A DNA stretch of 64,000 bases from positions 62,001 to 126,000 of the forward strand of contig JAXMAV010000008.1 of assembly GCA_046350255.1 (NCBI GenBank), given 5' to 3'. The stretch is from CALDUY01 sp046350255 (GTDB taxonomy: Bacteria; Planctomycetota; Planctomycetia; Gemmatales; Gemmataceae). The translations under genes were made by a program, and so were the position numbers. The notes beneath the pieces are model-generated. The model saw only the letters and a program-made list of their open reading frames with translations, did no database searches and had not been told where the DNA came from. The first letter of the stretch is position 1, and each line of letters opens with the position of its first letter. This document shows, piece after piece, positions 1 to 7,988 of this stretch.

Positions 1-147
1 TCGGTGATCGTGTGCCACCTGGGTGTCATCGCGCTGATGTCCGGCAAGAAGCTGGCCTGGGATCCGAAGTCGCACCGCTTCTCAGACGAAGCGGCCAACG
101 CGCTGCTGTCTCGCCCGCGGCGCAAGCCCTGGAAGCTGGACGCCTGA
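1..147 (+). CDS. Gfo/Idh/MocA-type oxidoreductase, C-terminal fragment
   Basis: The first 48 codons are open in frame 1 and end in TGA at 145-147; the start lies outside the window. The peptide contains CHLGVIALMSGKKLAWDP and ends LLSRPRRKPWKL, which matches the usual C-terminus of planctomycete NAD(P)-dependent Gfo/Idh/MocA dehydrogenases (WDP, then DEAN..LLSRP..PW.L). The Rossmann domain is not in the window, so substrate and export signal cannot be judged. A strong hairpin follows at 176-208. Confidence 0.75.
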   Translation, partial: SVIVCHLGVIALMSGKKLAWDPKSHRFSDEAANALLSRPRRKPWKLDA

Positions 148-175
148 GCCATCCGTCCGTGTGATGTTTCACTTT

Positions 176-212
176 CACCCCGGGTCAGCAGCACTCTGAC
201 CCGGGGTGTTTG
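176..212 (+). terminator. Hairpin terminator after the oxidoreductase
   Basis: A perfect 13-bp inverted repeat (176-188 against 196-208, loop of 7) is followed by TTT. It lies 29 bases after the upstream stop and just before the end of the converging DoxX gene, so it may serve both. The T tract is short. Confidence 0.65.
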
Positions 213-218
213 ATTGCG

Positions 219-605
219 CTAGCGCAGTGGAAGAGGACCTGGTAGCCCCAGTGCCAGGGTGAAGACGCGGGGATCGCGCAGGCCCAGGGCGATCCAGGCC
301 ACCACGCCGATGATGATCGGCATGTAGAAGGGATCTCCGATGCGCACGTGCGTGGCCACGGCTCCGCCGAGGTAGGCAGTGAGCAACACCGCTGCCAGGA
401 AGGACACCCGAGGAATCAGAAACAACACGGCAATCGCCACCTCGACGATTCCGATGGTGAACATCACATCCTCGGTCCAGCCGAGTTTGCCGAACATCTC
501 GGCCTTCCCCTCCCAGGCCAGGAACTTCCCGCTCGCACTGGCCAGAATCAGCAGGGCGGCCAGTAGACCGCTCAGCACCCACCCTGCCACTTTGCCTTTC
601 GACAT
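219..605 (-). CDS. DoxX-like small membrane protein
   Basis: The product has 128 residues and about four hydrophobic helices: a first near residues 8-25, then segments around GIVEVAIAVLFLIP, AAVLLTAYLGGAVATHV and IIIGVVAWIALGL. The pattern GKF....E.F.KLGW at the first loop and HVRIGDPFY before the last helix is that of the DoxX/DoxX-like membrane family, linked in other bacteria to respiratory or thiosulfate-related functions. The ATG at 605 is chosen because AGGAGG sits 9 bases upstream; a longer TTG-started reading would translate through that ribosome site. The specific role here is unknown. Confidence 0.75.
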   Translation of the reverse strand: MSKGKVAGWVLSGLLAALLILASASGKFLAWEGKAEMFGKLGWTEDVMFTIGIVEVAIAVLFLIPRVSFLAAVLLTAYLGGAVATHVRIGDPFYMPIIIGVVAWIALGLRDPRVFTLALGLPGPLPLR

Positions 606-666
606 CGACAACACCCTCCTCAGCAAGTGAACATGGCACCCACGACATCAATGCAGGCGCTGCAAG

Positions 667-1551
667 TCACGCCTGGCTGGACCAATCCACCGTCTCGATC
701 CGGTCCGGGTTGGGGATGTACCAGACCTGTCCGGTCATCGGATTGAACGGCACCGAGATGTGTTCATGGACGACCTTCCATTTTCCGTCGATGCGGCGGT
801 ACCCGACCGTCACGCGCATCCAGGTATGGCCGCTGGGATGATCGGGGGGAGTGGGAAGGAAATGGTGCAGGCCGTGCATGATGGCCGTGTTGCCGTCCAC
901 GTGGATCACGATGTCGCGATGCTCCGACTGGAAGTTAGCCGGGAAGTGGGGCAGACAGCTCTCCCAGAGCTTGCGGATAGCGTCGGCGCCGACGACCTTG
1001 TAAGGCGGGATGGCATCGTAGAGCACGCAGTCCGGAGCATAATCCGCCATCAGACCGTCAAGATCTCTGGCCTCCAGGGCGCGGGACCAGGCCGCCATGA
1101 TCCGGCGGATTTCCGCCCGATCCTCGCCACCTGATTCGATCTCAGCTCGCAGAGCGTCTTCGTGCTGGCTCACCGCGCCGGTGGGGTCACTCGCGGCGAA
1201 GTCGGCCATCTCGTACAGAGGGCGAATCTCGATCTCCGATTCCTCGGGCATCGGATTGGGACAGCGCTTGACCCAGTCGATCGCTTCCTGCATCGACCGC
1301 ACCTCCCAGATCCAGTAGCCGGCGACCAGTTCGCTGGTGGCCGCGAAAGGACCGGGAGAGACGAAGCGATCCGCGCCGGAGAAGCGCACACGGGCACCCT
1401 TCGCACTGGGCTTCAACCCTTCTCCCGCCTTCAGGAGACCAGCCCGGACCAGTTCCTCGTTGAACCGCCCCATCTCCATGAGCAGCTGCTCGCTGGGCAT
1501 GTGGCCCGCTTCCGAACTCGGGGTGGCCTTGACCAGAACCATGACTTTCAT
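667..1551 (-). CDS. YCII-domain / SnoaL-like fusion protein
   Basis: The 294-residue product joins two small domains. Residues about 1-115 (MKVMVLVKATPSSEAG..., then GPFAATSELVAGYWIWEVRSMQEAIDWVKRCP) match the YCII/DGPF family, often annotated as YciI-related and found near ECF sigma factors. Residues about 140-290 (WSRALEARDLDGLMADYAPDCVLYDAIPPYKVVG...VVHEHISVPF) form a SnoaL-like NTF2-fold domain. AAGGA lies 6 bases before the ATG at 1551. An ECF sigma factor starts divergently about 160-190 bases away, so co-regulation is possible but not shown. No catalytic role is established for either domain here. Confidence 0.75.
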   Translation of the reverse strand: MKVMVLVKATPSSEAGHMPSEQLLMEMGRFNEELVRAGLLKAGEGLKPSAKGARVRFSGADRFVSPGPFAATSELVAGYWIWEVRSMQEAIDWVKRCPNPMPEESEIEIRPLYEMADFAASDPTGAVSQHEDALRAEIESGGEDRAEIRRIMAAWSRALEARDLDGLMADYAPDCVLYDAIPPYKVVGADAIRKLWESCLPHFPANFQSEHRDIVIHVDGNTAIMHGLHHFLPTPPDHPSGHTWMRVTVGYRRIDGKWKVVHEHISVPFNPMTGQVWYIPNPDRIETVDWSSQA

Positions 1552-1667
1552 GCCGATCCTTCCTGGGGGTTCCGAGGTGGTGCCGGGTCCAAGTCCAGCG
1601 AACCAGGCAGGACATTATACCCACCTTCTCCTCGCGGGGATCCTGATCAAGCCAGCGGGCTTCGTGC

Positions 1668-1695
1668 TTGCGTCTGTCGCCCTGGCTCATAAAAT
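1668..1695 (+). promoter_or_regulatory. Putative sigma70-type promoter of the ECF sigma gene
   Basis: TTGCGT at 1668-1673 and TAAAAT at 1690-1695 are separated by 16 bases, close to the TTGACA/TATAAT consensus. Transcription would begin near 1702, leaving a very short leader if the first ATG (1713) is used and about 40 bases if the ATG at 1743 is used. This is pattern matching by eye only. Confidence 0.3.
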
Positions 1696-1742
1696 CTTAA
1701 CAATTCGGCGCGATGGCAGGTCGAGGCTCTCCCCAGGTGCCG

Positions 1743-2303
1743 ATGGACTCGACTCCTCCCAGTCTGTTGCAGCAGTTGCGCGACCCGGGCCGGCCCGAGG
1801 CGTGGACGCGGTTTGTCGATCTCTACACCCCGATGCTTTACGCGTGGACGAAGCGTCTGGGGTGGCAGGAGGCCGACCGCGCCGACCTCGTGCAGGAGGT
1901 GCTGGTGCGTCTGTATCGCGTGCTGCCGACCTTCCAGTATGACCGGCAGGGTAGCTTTCGCCGCTGGCTCAACACGGTGTTGCGGAACCTGGCGCGCGAC
2001 CTGGCTCGCAAACGGCACGACTCCCCGGGAGGCGACGGCCTGCCCGAAGCACTGGACGGCGCCGACCCCGCCGTCGAGGTGGCCGAGGCAGACTTCCTCC
2101 GTCATCTGGCGGGACGCGCCGCCCGACTGATCCAGGCCGAGTTCACACCCGCCACCTACCAGGCGTTCTGGGCCACCGTGGTCGAGGATCGCCCGGTCAA
2201 CGAGGTGGCCGCACAACTCGGTCTATCGGTCAACTCGGTCTACCTGGCCCGAAGCCGGGTGCTGGCCCGCCTGCGCCATGAACTGGACGGCATGCTCGAT
2301 TGA
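1743..2303 (+). CDS. ECF-type RNA polymerase sigma factor (kinase-linked)
   Basis: The product of about 186 residues has sigma region 2 (WTRFVDLYTPMLYAWTKRLG...ADLVQEVLVRLYRVLP, then FRRWLNTVLRNLARDLARKR) and a region-4 helix-turn-helix (VNEVAAQLGLSVNSVYLARS). It directs RNA polymerase to its own promoter set. The ATG at 1743 starts MDSTPPSLLQQLRDP, which resembles the normal start of this planctomycete group. An in-frame ATG at 1713 would add 10 residues, and neither has a clear Shine-Dalgarno. The kinase-WD40 gene follows 105 bases downstream on the same strand, a pairing common in Planctomycetes in which the kinase is thought to control the sigma factor. Confidence 0.85.
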   Translation: MDSTPPSLLQQLRDPGRPEAWTRFVDLYTPMLYAWTKRLGWQEADRADLVQEVLVRLYRVLPTFQYDRQGSFRRWLNTVLRNLARDLARKRHDSPGGDGLPEALDGADPAVEVAEADFLRHLAGRAARLIQAEFTPATYQAFWATVVEDRPVNEVAAQLGLSVNSVYLARSRVLARLRHELDGMLD

Positions 2304-2408
2304 CGGCTCGAGGCACACCACCTGACCGAAAATCGCTGACAGATTCTCCGGCGTGGGCTCGTAGATGCAGGCAGAGACGATGCGGCCCCGGCCCCCTCGG
2401 AGACAGCC

Positions 2409-5400
2409 ATGCGAGTTTCCGCCTTCCCACCCGACGAGAACACCCTGAGGCGCTTCCTTACTGGTGCGCTGGGCGCGGAAGAACTGGCCCTGGTGGCCGA
2501 TTACCTCGAACACGACCCCGACGCACTGCAACGACTCAGCCGGCTTTCCACCGACGATCAGCTGGTGGATGCCCTGCGCGAGGGCAAGGATAGCCCCCGG
2601 GATCCGACCGAGCTGCACGATCTGCTGGCCCGACTGCGTCAGCTGTCGCCCCCCGCACAGGATGCCACCGAAGAGATCGGCCACGGCGAGGGTAACGGCG
2701 AGACGACCGGGGACGAGTCGCACGACCTCTCGCTGGAGGAGATGCTGCCCGAGCTACTCGACTCCGCACAAAAGCCGGACGAACTCGGGCGCCTGGCCGG
2801 CTACCGGGTGATCCGTGTGCTGGGCCGGGGCGGAATGGGCCTGGTGTTCGAGGCCGAGGATCTTCATCTGCAACGGTCGGTGGCGCTGAAGGTGATGTAT
2901 CCCCGGGCCAGCCAGAATGCCCGGGCGCGCACCCGCTTCCTGCGCGAGGCGCGGGCGATGGCCGCCATCACGCACGATCATCTCGTTCCGGTCTACCAGG
3001 TCGGCGAGGATCGCGGCATCCCATTCCTGGCGATGCAGCTCCTGCAGGGCACCACCCTGGAGTCCCTGCTAGCTCGGGGTCAGTCCCTGCCGCCTGCGCA
3101 GGTGGTCCGCATCGCTCGACAAATGGCCGAGGGGCTGGACGCCGCCCATCGGCGCGGGTTGATTCACCGTGACATCAAACCCAGCAACGTGTGGATCGAG
3201 TCGGAGCCGGCCGGTCGGGTGAAACTGCTCGATTTCGGCCTGGCCCGGTCGCTCCGCGAGCAACCCGGGTTGACACGCTCCGGCACCGTGGTCGGCACCC
3301 CCGCCTACATGGCGCCGGAGCAGGCGCGGGGGCTACCCCTCGACCCGCGGGCAGACCTGTTCGGACTCGGTTGCGTGCTCTACCGCATGCTCACGGGGAA
3401 GATGCCCTTTCGCGGCAGCGATGTGCTGGCGATTCTCACCGCGTTGGCCACCGAGACGCCTCCTACCCCGGCGACGCTCAACCCGGCCGTGCCAGCCGAA
3501 CTCTCCACTCTGGTGATGCGCCTCCTGGAAAAGGATCCCAGTCGTCGTCCCGAGTCGGCTCGTGCGGTGATGGACGCGCTCGACCGTCTGTCTCTGCCTC
3601 CCCAGGACAGCACGATGCCTGCCATCGCTCCTGCACCGCAGGGCGCGCGCTGGCGGACGGGGTTGCTGGTGGCGACGGCCCTCCTTCTGCTGGCCGGCGG
3701 AGTTCTGCTGGCTCCGGTCATCATTCGCGTGGCCACGCCACAGGGCGAACTGGTGATCACGGTGGACGATCCCACTCTCGAGGTGGTGGTCAAGCAGGGC
3801 GGGGCAGTGGTCCATGACCGCACCCAGAAGCGCCACTTCGTGCTGACCCCCGGTCGCGACGGGCAGGTGGAGTTCCTCGATCAGGAAACGGGCGTGCGCG
3901 TGCTGACCCGAACGTTCATCATCGAACGCGGCAAAAAGACGGTGGTCGAGGCGACCCTGCGCGAACGGGCAGCCGAGAAGGGACCCGAAGCAAGCCCAGT
4001 CGGGACGACGTCCCCCATCACTCCCACGGCGCTGGTGGCCCGCCCCGTTCAGCTGCCTGGCGTGACGAGCTGGACCCTGGAGACGATCGGGCACCGGGGT
4101 AAGGTGAAAGCGGTGGCCTTCCACCCCAGAAAAGAGCTGCTGGCCAGTGCCGGTGATGACGGCGTGGTCCGTCTCTGGGACGCCAGCAATGGCAAACTGG
4201 TCCGCGCGCTGGTCCACCATCCCGAACGGGTAGATGCCCTGGCCTGGTCGCCCGATGGTAAGTACCTGGCCTCGACCAGCAAGGGAGATCGACGCACAAC
4301 CTGCCTGTGGGACCCAGCCACGGGCAAACTCGTGCGTACCTGGCCCATCGCGAGCTATGCACTGACCTGGGCGCCCGATGGCAAGCAACTCGCCGTGGAA
4401 GATGATGTGACGATCAAGATCTTGCAGGCCGCCGACGGTAAGGAGACAAAAACGATCCCGCAGGTCGGCCACATCCAGCGGATCAGCTGGTCGCCGGACG
4501 GCAAGACGCTGGCCGCAATTCCACACCGGGGTACGGAGGTGCTGCGCTGGAACCTGGATGGGCAACGGCTGCCCCCCCTCAAGACGCCAGAGCCTCTGAA
4601 TGCGCTGGCCTGGGCGCCCGATGGCAAGCAACTCGCCGCCGGCGGCCACGACAAAATGCTGCGCATCTGGAACGCTGCCGACGGACGCCTGCTGCACACC
4701 TGCAAAACCAGCGACGCGATCAACGATCTGGCCTGGTCAGGTGACAGCAAGACCATTGCTACCTGCGGATCGCTGGTGCATCTCTGGCAGGCAGTCGACG
4801 GCAAGGAGCAGGCTGCGCTTCCCCTGGCAGGCCAGACATTTGCCTGGGCTACCGACGGTTCACGCCTGGCCCTGGGGAACCAGGAGGGTACCGTCACTGT
4901 GTGCGATCCAACCGGAAAGGCCGAGCACACCTTGCCCGGTGTACCAGTCACCCCTACCCGCGCCGTCCTGTCTCCTGATGGGAAGCGTCTCGCGTTGACT
5001 TACTGGTATCCGAAAATCTGGGATACAGAACGACGCAAGCTGATTTCACTCGGCGACGTACCGGCCCACAGTTACGCCTGGTCGCCCGATAGCACCACGC
5101 TAGCTTTGTCTCGCGACAAGGACACGGTTCTGATCGATGGAGCCACAGGGGAGGTGTCTGCGGTGCTCGAGCGGGACCAAATCAGGGGAAGTCTGGCCTG
5201 GTCGCCCGAGGGCCATTTCCTGGCCCTCTGCGGCAGCGATAACTCGCTGCGGGTCTGGGAGATCAAGACCCGGCGGCTCATCCAGAACCTTGCTGGGATC
5301 CCTCAACATCAGGCACCTCGAGGGATTGTCGCCTGGTCACCAGACGGGACAACCGTGAGCTACGGCGCAGGGGCGAACATCCTCAGCAGCGTGGAGGTCA

Positions 5401-5975
5401 AAACCGGCCGGGTGCGGGCCAGTGAAGGGGGAGACACCGAGCTGCTGGAGGCAGCGGCCTGGTCGCCGGATGGCAAAATGGTGGCCGTGGCAGGAAGCCT
5501 GGGCAGAATCCGTCTGCACGAGAACGGACAGAAGAAAATCGAGGAGGTGAATGCTGGCGTGGGAGTGGAGGGACTGGTCTGGCTGCCGGGTGGACGCGAA
5601 CTGGCCTGCTTCCTGGCCAATGGCACTACCCGCATCTGGGATCTTTCTAGTAGCAAACTTGGTCCCATAGTGTCCCGACCCGCCTGGGCTGGCTCGATCA
5701 CGGGTCGGCACATGGTGTCGGATAACCTGGGGAGCCTGATGAGCTGGGATGTACCCACGGGAACTCGGCAAGGAACGATGGTCATCCTCAGTAACACACG
5801 CATGGTGGTGATCGGCCCCGAGGGACACTGGTTCAGCAACGGTCTGACGGTGGAATCCCACCTGGTTCATGTTGTGGTCACGGATCAGGGGCAGGAACTG
5901 GTCAGCCCCGCCGAGTTTGCTCGTCGATTTGGTTTCAAGAATGACCCGACGCGCGGGGTGCTCATTCCCCGGTGA
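2409..5975 (+). CDS. Ser/Thr protein kinase with WD40 repeats
   Basis: The 1188-residue product has a Hanks-type kinase domain at about residues 132-392: glycine loop GRGGMG, VALKVM with Lys161, HRDIKPSN with Asp255, and DFG at 275-277, so the catalytic residues are present. A transmembrane helix follows at about 415-437. From about residue 552 to the end are many degenerate WD40 units with LAWSPDGK and LW signatures, predicted outside the membrane. Residues 1-60 (LRRFLTGALGAEELALVADYLEHDP) resemble the helix of zinc-binding anti-sigma domains but lack its cysteines. GGAG precedes the ATG by about 7 bases. It lies just after an ECF sigma gene and probably regulates it. Confidence 0.9.
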   Translation: MRVSAFPPDENTLRRFLTGALGAEELALVADYLEHDPDALQRLSRLSTDDQLVDALREGKDSPRDPTELHDLLARLRQLSPPAQDATEEIGHGEGNGETTGDESHDLSLEEMLPELLDSAQKPDELGRLAGYRVIRVLGRGGMGLVFEAEDLHLQRSVALKVMYPRASQNARARTRFLREARAMAAITHDHLVPVYQVGEDRGIPFLAMQLLQGTTLESLLARGQSLPPAQVVRIARQMAEGLDAAHRRGLIHRDIKPSNVWIESEPAGRVKLLDFGLARSLREQPGLTRSGTVVGTPAYMAPEQARGLPLDPRADLFGLGCVLYRMLTGKMPFRGSDVLAILTALATETPPTPATLNPAVPAELSTLVMRLLEKDPSRRPESARAVMDALDRLSLPPQDSTMPAIAPAPQGARWRTGLLVATALLLLAGGVLLAPVIIRVATPQGELVITVDDPTLEVVVKQGGAVVHDRTQKRHFVLTPGRDGQVEFLDQETGVRVLTRTFIIERGKKTVVEATLRERAAEKGPEASPVGTTSPITPTALVARPVQLPGVTSWTLETIGHRGKVKAVAFHPRKELLASAGDDGVVRLWDASNGKLVRALVHHPERVDALAWSPDGKYLASTSKGDRRTTCLWDPATGKLVRTWPIASYALTWAPDGKQLAVEDDVTIKILQAADGKETKTIPQVGHIQRISWSPDGKTLAAIPHRGTEVLRWNLDGQRLPPLKTPEPLNALAWAPDGKQLAAGGHDKMLRIWNAADGRLLHTCKTSDAINDLAWSGDSKTIATCGSLVHLWQAVDGKEQAALPLAGQTFAWATDGSRLALGNQEGTVTVCDPTGKAEHTLPGVPVTPTRAVLSPDGKRLALTYWYPKIWDTERRKLISLGDVPAHSYAWSPDSTTLALSRDKDTVLIDGATGEVSAVLERDQIRGSLAWSPEGHFLALCGSDNSLRVWEIKTRRLIQNLAGIPQHQAPRGIVAWSPDGTTVSYGAGANILSSVEVKTGRVRASEGGDTELLEAAAWSPDGKMVAVAGSLGRIRLHENGQKKIEEVNAGVGVEGLVWLPGGRELACFLANGTTRIWDLSSSKLGPIVSRPAWAGSITGRHMVSDNLGSLMSWDVPTGTRQGTMVILSNTRMVVIGPEGHWFSNGLTVESHLVHVVVTDQGQELVSPAEFARRFGFKNDPTRGVLIPR

Positions 5976-6001
5976 TGGAACCTCCTGATCAGGAGATGCC
6001 C

Positions 6002-6874
6002 ATGAATCGTTCCCGTTCGGCGTTCACACTCATCGAGTTGCTGGTCGTCATTGCCATCATCGCCATCCTGATCGGGTTGCTGCTGGCGGCCGTCCAGAAG
6101 GTGCGCGAGGCGGCCAGCCGGATGCAGTGCGCCAACAATCTGAAACAGATCGGCATCGCCCTGCACGCGTTTCACGACACGACGGGCAAGTTCCCCTACG
6201 ACGAGCACGAACAGATCCCCGGTGGCCAGGGGACGTTTTACACCTGCATCCTGCCCTACATCGAGCAGGGGAATAACTCGCCGGCCAACCCGCAGCCCGT
6301 GAAGCTCTTTCTCTGTCCCAGCCGGCGCGACATCAGCGTGGGCCCGCGCGACGACTACGGGGCCGGGCACCACCCCTGCTTTTACACCGATATGGCGAAC
6401 CGGAACCTCTGGTTGAGCATCCTGGGTGGCGGGTATGTGGCCATCCCAGGAACCGGCTTCATGCAGCGCGGCTACACCGGCTGCTCCCTCGTGATGGTGA
6501 CTGGCGCTGACGGCAGCAGCAACACGCTACTCCTGGCTCACAAGGGCCTGCAACCCAGGTACTATCAGGGGGGCAGCCCGATGTACAACTACACCCAGAC
6601 CGATGTCACCTGGGCCGCCCAGTCCACCATCGGGCTCCACGAGACGTGGAACGAACATCGCCGCGCTCCGCTGTATCTGCTCCCGGACACCAACGGCAGC
6701 CCTTCACCGCACGCCCTGCCCATGGAGGCCTACCTCGGGTCGCCTCATCCGGGAGCGATGCCGTGCCTGATGGCCGATGGATCGGTCCGCTCGCTGCACT
6801 ACGACATCGAGGGCACGTTTGGCCTGCATCTCTGGGCCTGGAACGACGGCAAGGTCATCGAAGGCCTCCCCTGA
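6002..6874 (+). CDS. DUF1559 prepilin-like protein
   Basis: The 290-residue product begins MNRSRSAFTLIELLVV, a type IV prepilin-type N-terminus with Ala instead of Gly at the cleavage site, followed by a hydrophobic helix and VQKVREAASRMQCANNLKQIGIALHAFHD. It ends with MADGSVRSLHYDI, the H-X9-DG-like tail of the DUF1559 family, which is greatly expanded in Planctomycetes. It is expected to be processed by prepilin peptidase and presented at the cell envelope. AGGAG lies 6 bases before the ATG at 6002; an ATG at 5972 overlaps the kinase stop and is less likely. It may be co-transcribed with the sigma-kinase pair. Confidence 0.88.
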   Translation: MNRSRSAFTLIELLVVIAIIAILIGLLLAAVQKVREAASRMQCANNLKQIGIALHAFHDTTGKFPYDEHEQIPGGQGTFYTCILPYIEQGNNSPANPQPVKLFLCPSRRDISVGPRDDYGAGHHPCFYTDMANRNLWLSILGGGYVAIPGTGFMQRGYTGCSLVMVTGADGSSNTLLLAHKGLQPRYYQGGSPMYNYTQTDVTWAAQSTIGLHETWNEHRRAPLYLLPDTNGSPSPHALPMEAYLGSPHPGAMPCLMADGSVRSLHYDIEGTFGLHLWAWNDGKVIEGLP

Positions 6875-6955
6875 ACGCAGGCCTCCCGTTGTTCTCTCCG
6901 TGCTGCGGCGCTACCATGGCGGGAGATAACGTCGGCGACTCGGAGGAAGCAGACC

Positions 6956-7144
6956 ATGCCCAGGAACATCTCCAGAACCGGGAAACGGCAGCGGCCGCGG
7001 ACCGCGGTGAAGGGCAAACGCTACCTCTGCGCCCGCTGTCGCAAGCGCAGTCCCAGACCGGTGAAGACGCCCGCGCCGTGGTATTGCCCCACCTGCTTGC
7101 AGGCGAAAGAGGCAGCGTTTCCCCCTGCCGGCCCGGCTCGCTAA
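6956..7144 (+). CDS. Small basic zinc-ribbon protein
   Basis: The 62-residue product is very basic at its N-terminus and has two CxxC pairs, CARC (Cys25, Cys28) and CPTC (Cys44, Cys47), consistent with one zinc ribbon. GGAGGA lies 8 bases before the ATG, which supports real translation. It sits between a DUF1559 gene and a transporter gene on the same strand. A nucleic-acid or protein-binding role is possible; no specific function is recognised. Confidence 0.6.
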   Translation: MPRNISRTGKRQRPRTAVKGKRYLCARCRKRSPRPVKTPAPWYCPTCLQAKEAAFPPAGPAR

Positions 7145-7168
7145 CGACCACCTGACCTGGAAGGTAGG

Positions 7169-7594
7169 ATGACGAAGTTCCAACTGCTGACGATGATGCT
7201 TGCGGTGGCCGGGGCTGTCTCCTATCACCTGTCGCAGAAATCGGTGCCAAAGGACGCCGGGCCGCTGGTCGTACTCCTCCATGCCTACCTGGTTGGCGCG
7301 GCCCTGTGCCTGTTACTCGTGCTGTTGACCTCGGGCGAACAGGAGCGTGGGGAGTTGCTGCGTCCACGTCTCATCTCGCTTGCCCTGGGGATGGGCGTGC
7401 TGATGATCGAGGTGGGCGTCCTGCTCATGTATCGGAGCGGCTGGCCGGTGGGTCGAGCGGCTCTCATCAGTACTCTGCTCGCCACCGCGGTGCTGCTCCC
7501 GGTCGGGTATGGGTTCTTCGGAGAAAGCCTTCCACCCCTCAAGGTGGCCGGACTGCTGGTGTGCCTGGTGGGTATGCTGTTGCTGTGCTGGTGA
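7169..7594 (+). CDS. EamA/DMT-family half transporter
   Basis: The 141-residue product has about five hydrophobic helices (LLTMMLAVAGAVSYHL, LVVLLHAYLVGAALCLLLVLL, LISLALGMGVLMIEVGVLLMY, ALISTLLATAVLLPVGY, LKVAGLLVCLVGMLLLCW). The last part, with GESLPPLKVAGLLVCLVGMLLL, is typical of the EamA drug/metabolite transporter half-domain, whose single-unit members work as dimers. GGTAGG abuts the ATG. The stop at 7592-7594 is followed in the same frame by a PaiB-like fragment. The substrate is unknown. Confidence 0.75.
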   Translation: MTKFQLLTMMLAVAGAVSYHLSQKSVPKDAGPLVVLLHAYLVGAALCLLLVLLTSGEQERGELLRPRLISLALGMGVLMIEVGVLLMYRSGWPVGRAALISTLLATAVLLPVGYGFFGESLPPLKVAGLLVCLVGMLLLCW

Positions 7595-7807
7595 CACGTC
7601 ACCGTCTCGCCCACGTGGTACGAGGCCGGGAACACGGTGCCCACCTGGAACTACACCGCCGTCCACACCTTTGGCCCGATCGAGTTGATCGACGGCGGCG
7701 AGCCGCTGCTGGAGGTCCTGAAGGAATCGGTGCAGGCTTCTGATGATTCGGTGGCCACGTCACCCTGGGCAGGTACCGACCAGTCGGAGCGATCCGATGG
7801 CCATTGA
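7592..7807 (+). pseudogene. Remnant of a PaiB-like FMN-binding protein
   Basis: Directly after the TGA of the EamA gene, and in the same frame, an open stretch reads HVTVSPTWYEAGNTVPTWNY and continues AVHTFGPIELIDGGEPLLEVLKESV before a TGA at 7805-7807. SP.WY....VPTWNY.AVH..G is the core signature of the PaiB/FMN-binding split-barrel transcriptional regulators. Only about 70 codons remain, with no start codon and no N-terminal portion, and the C-terminus is cut short. The join to the transporter stop suggests a deletion fused the remains of two genes. About 180 bases after it (7808-7988) hold no recognised gene. Confidence 0.6.
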
Positions 7808-7988
7808 GTTGTTGCGGTGCTATTGCAGGCAGTGGCAGAAGACGTTGGATGTCCTGGCTCGAAGTGATGCCTGTTGAGGCTCGCAATCGCATTGTTGAAG
7901 ACACCGCGCCAGGAGAAATGGCGTTACTGTGCCATCACCATGGCCGTCCCAGAATCCCTACTCAATCGCTTCACCTGCCCCGGTCTCG

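Noticed and set aside
3333..4697. A 454-codon reverse-strand frame
   Set aside because: It is antisense to the kinase-WD40 gene and shows no domain or ribosome site.
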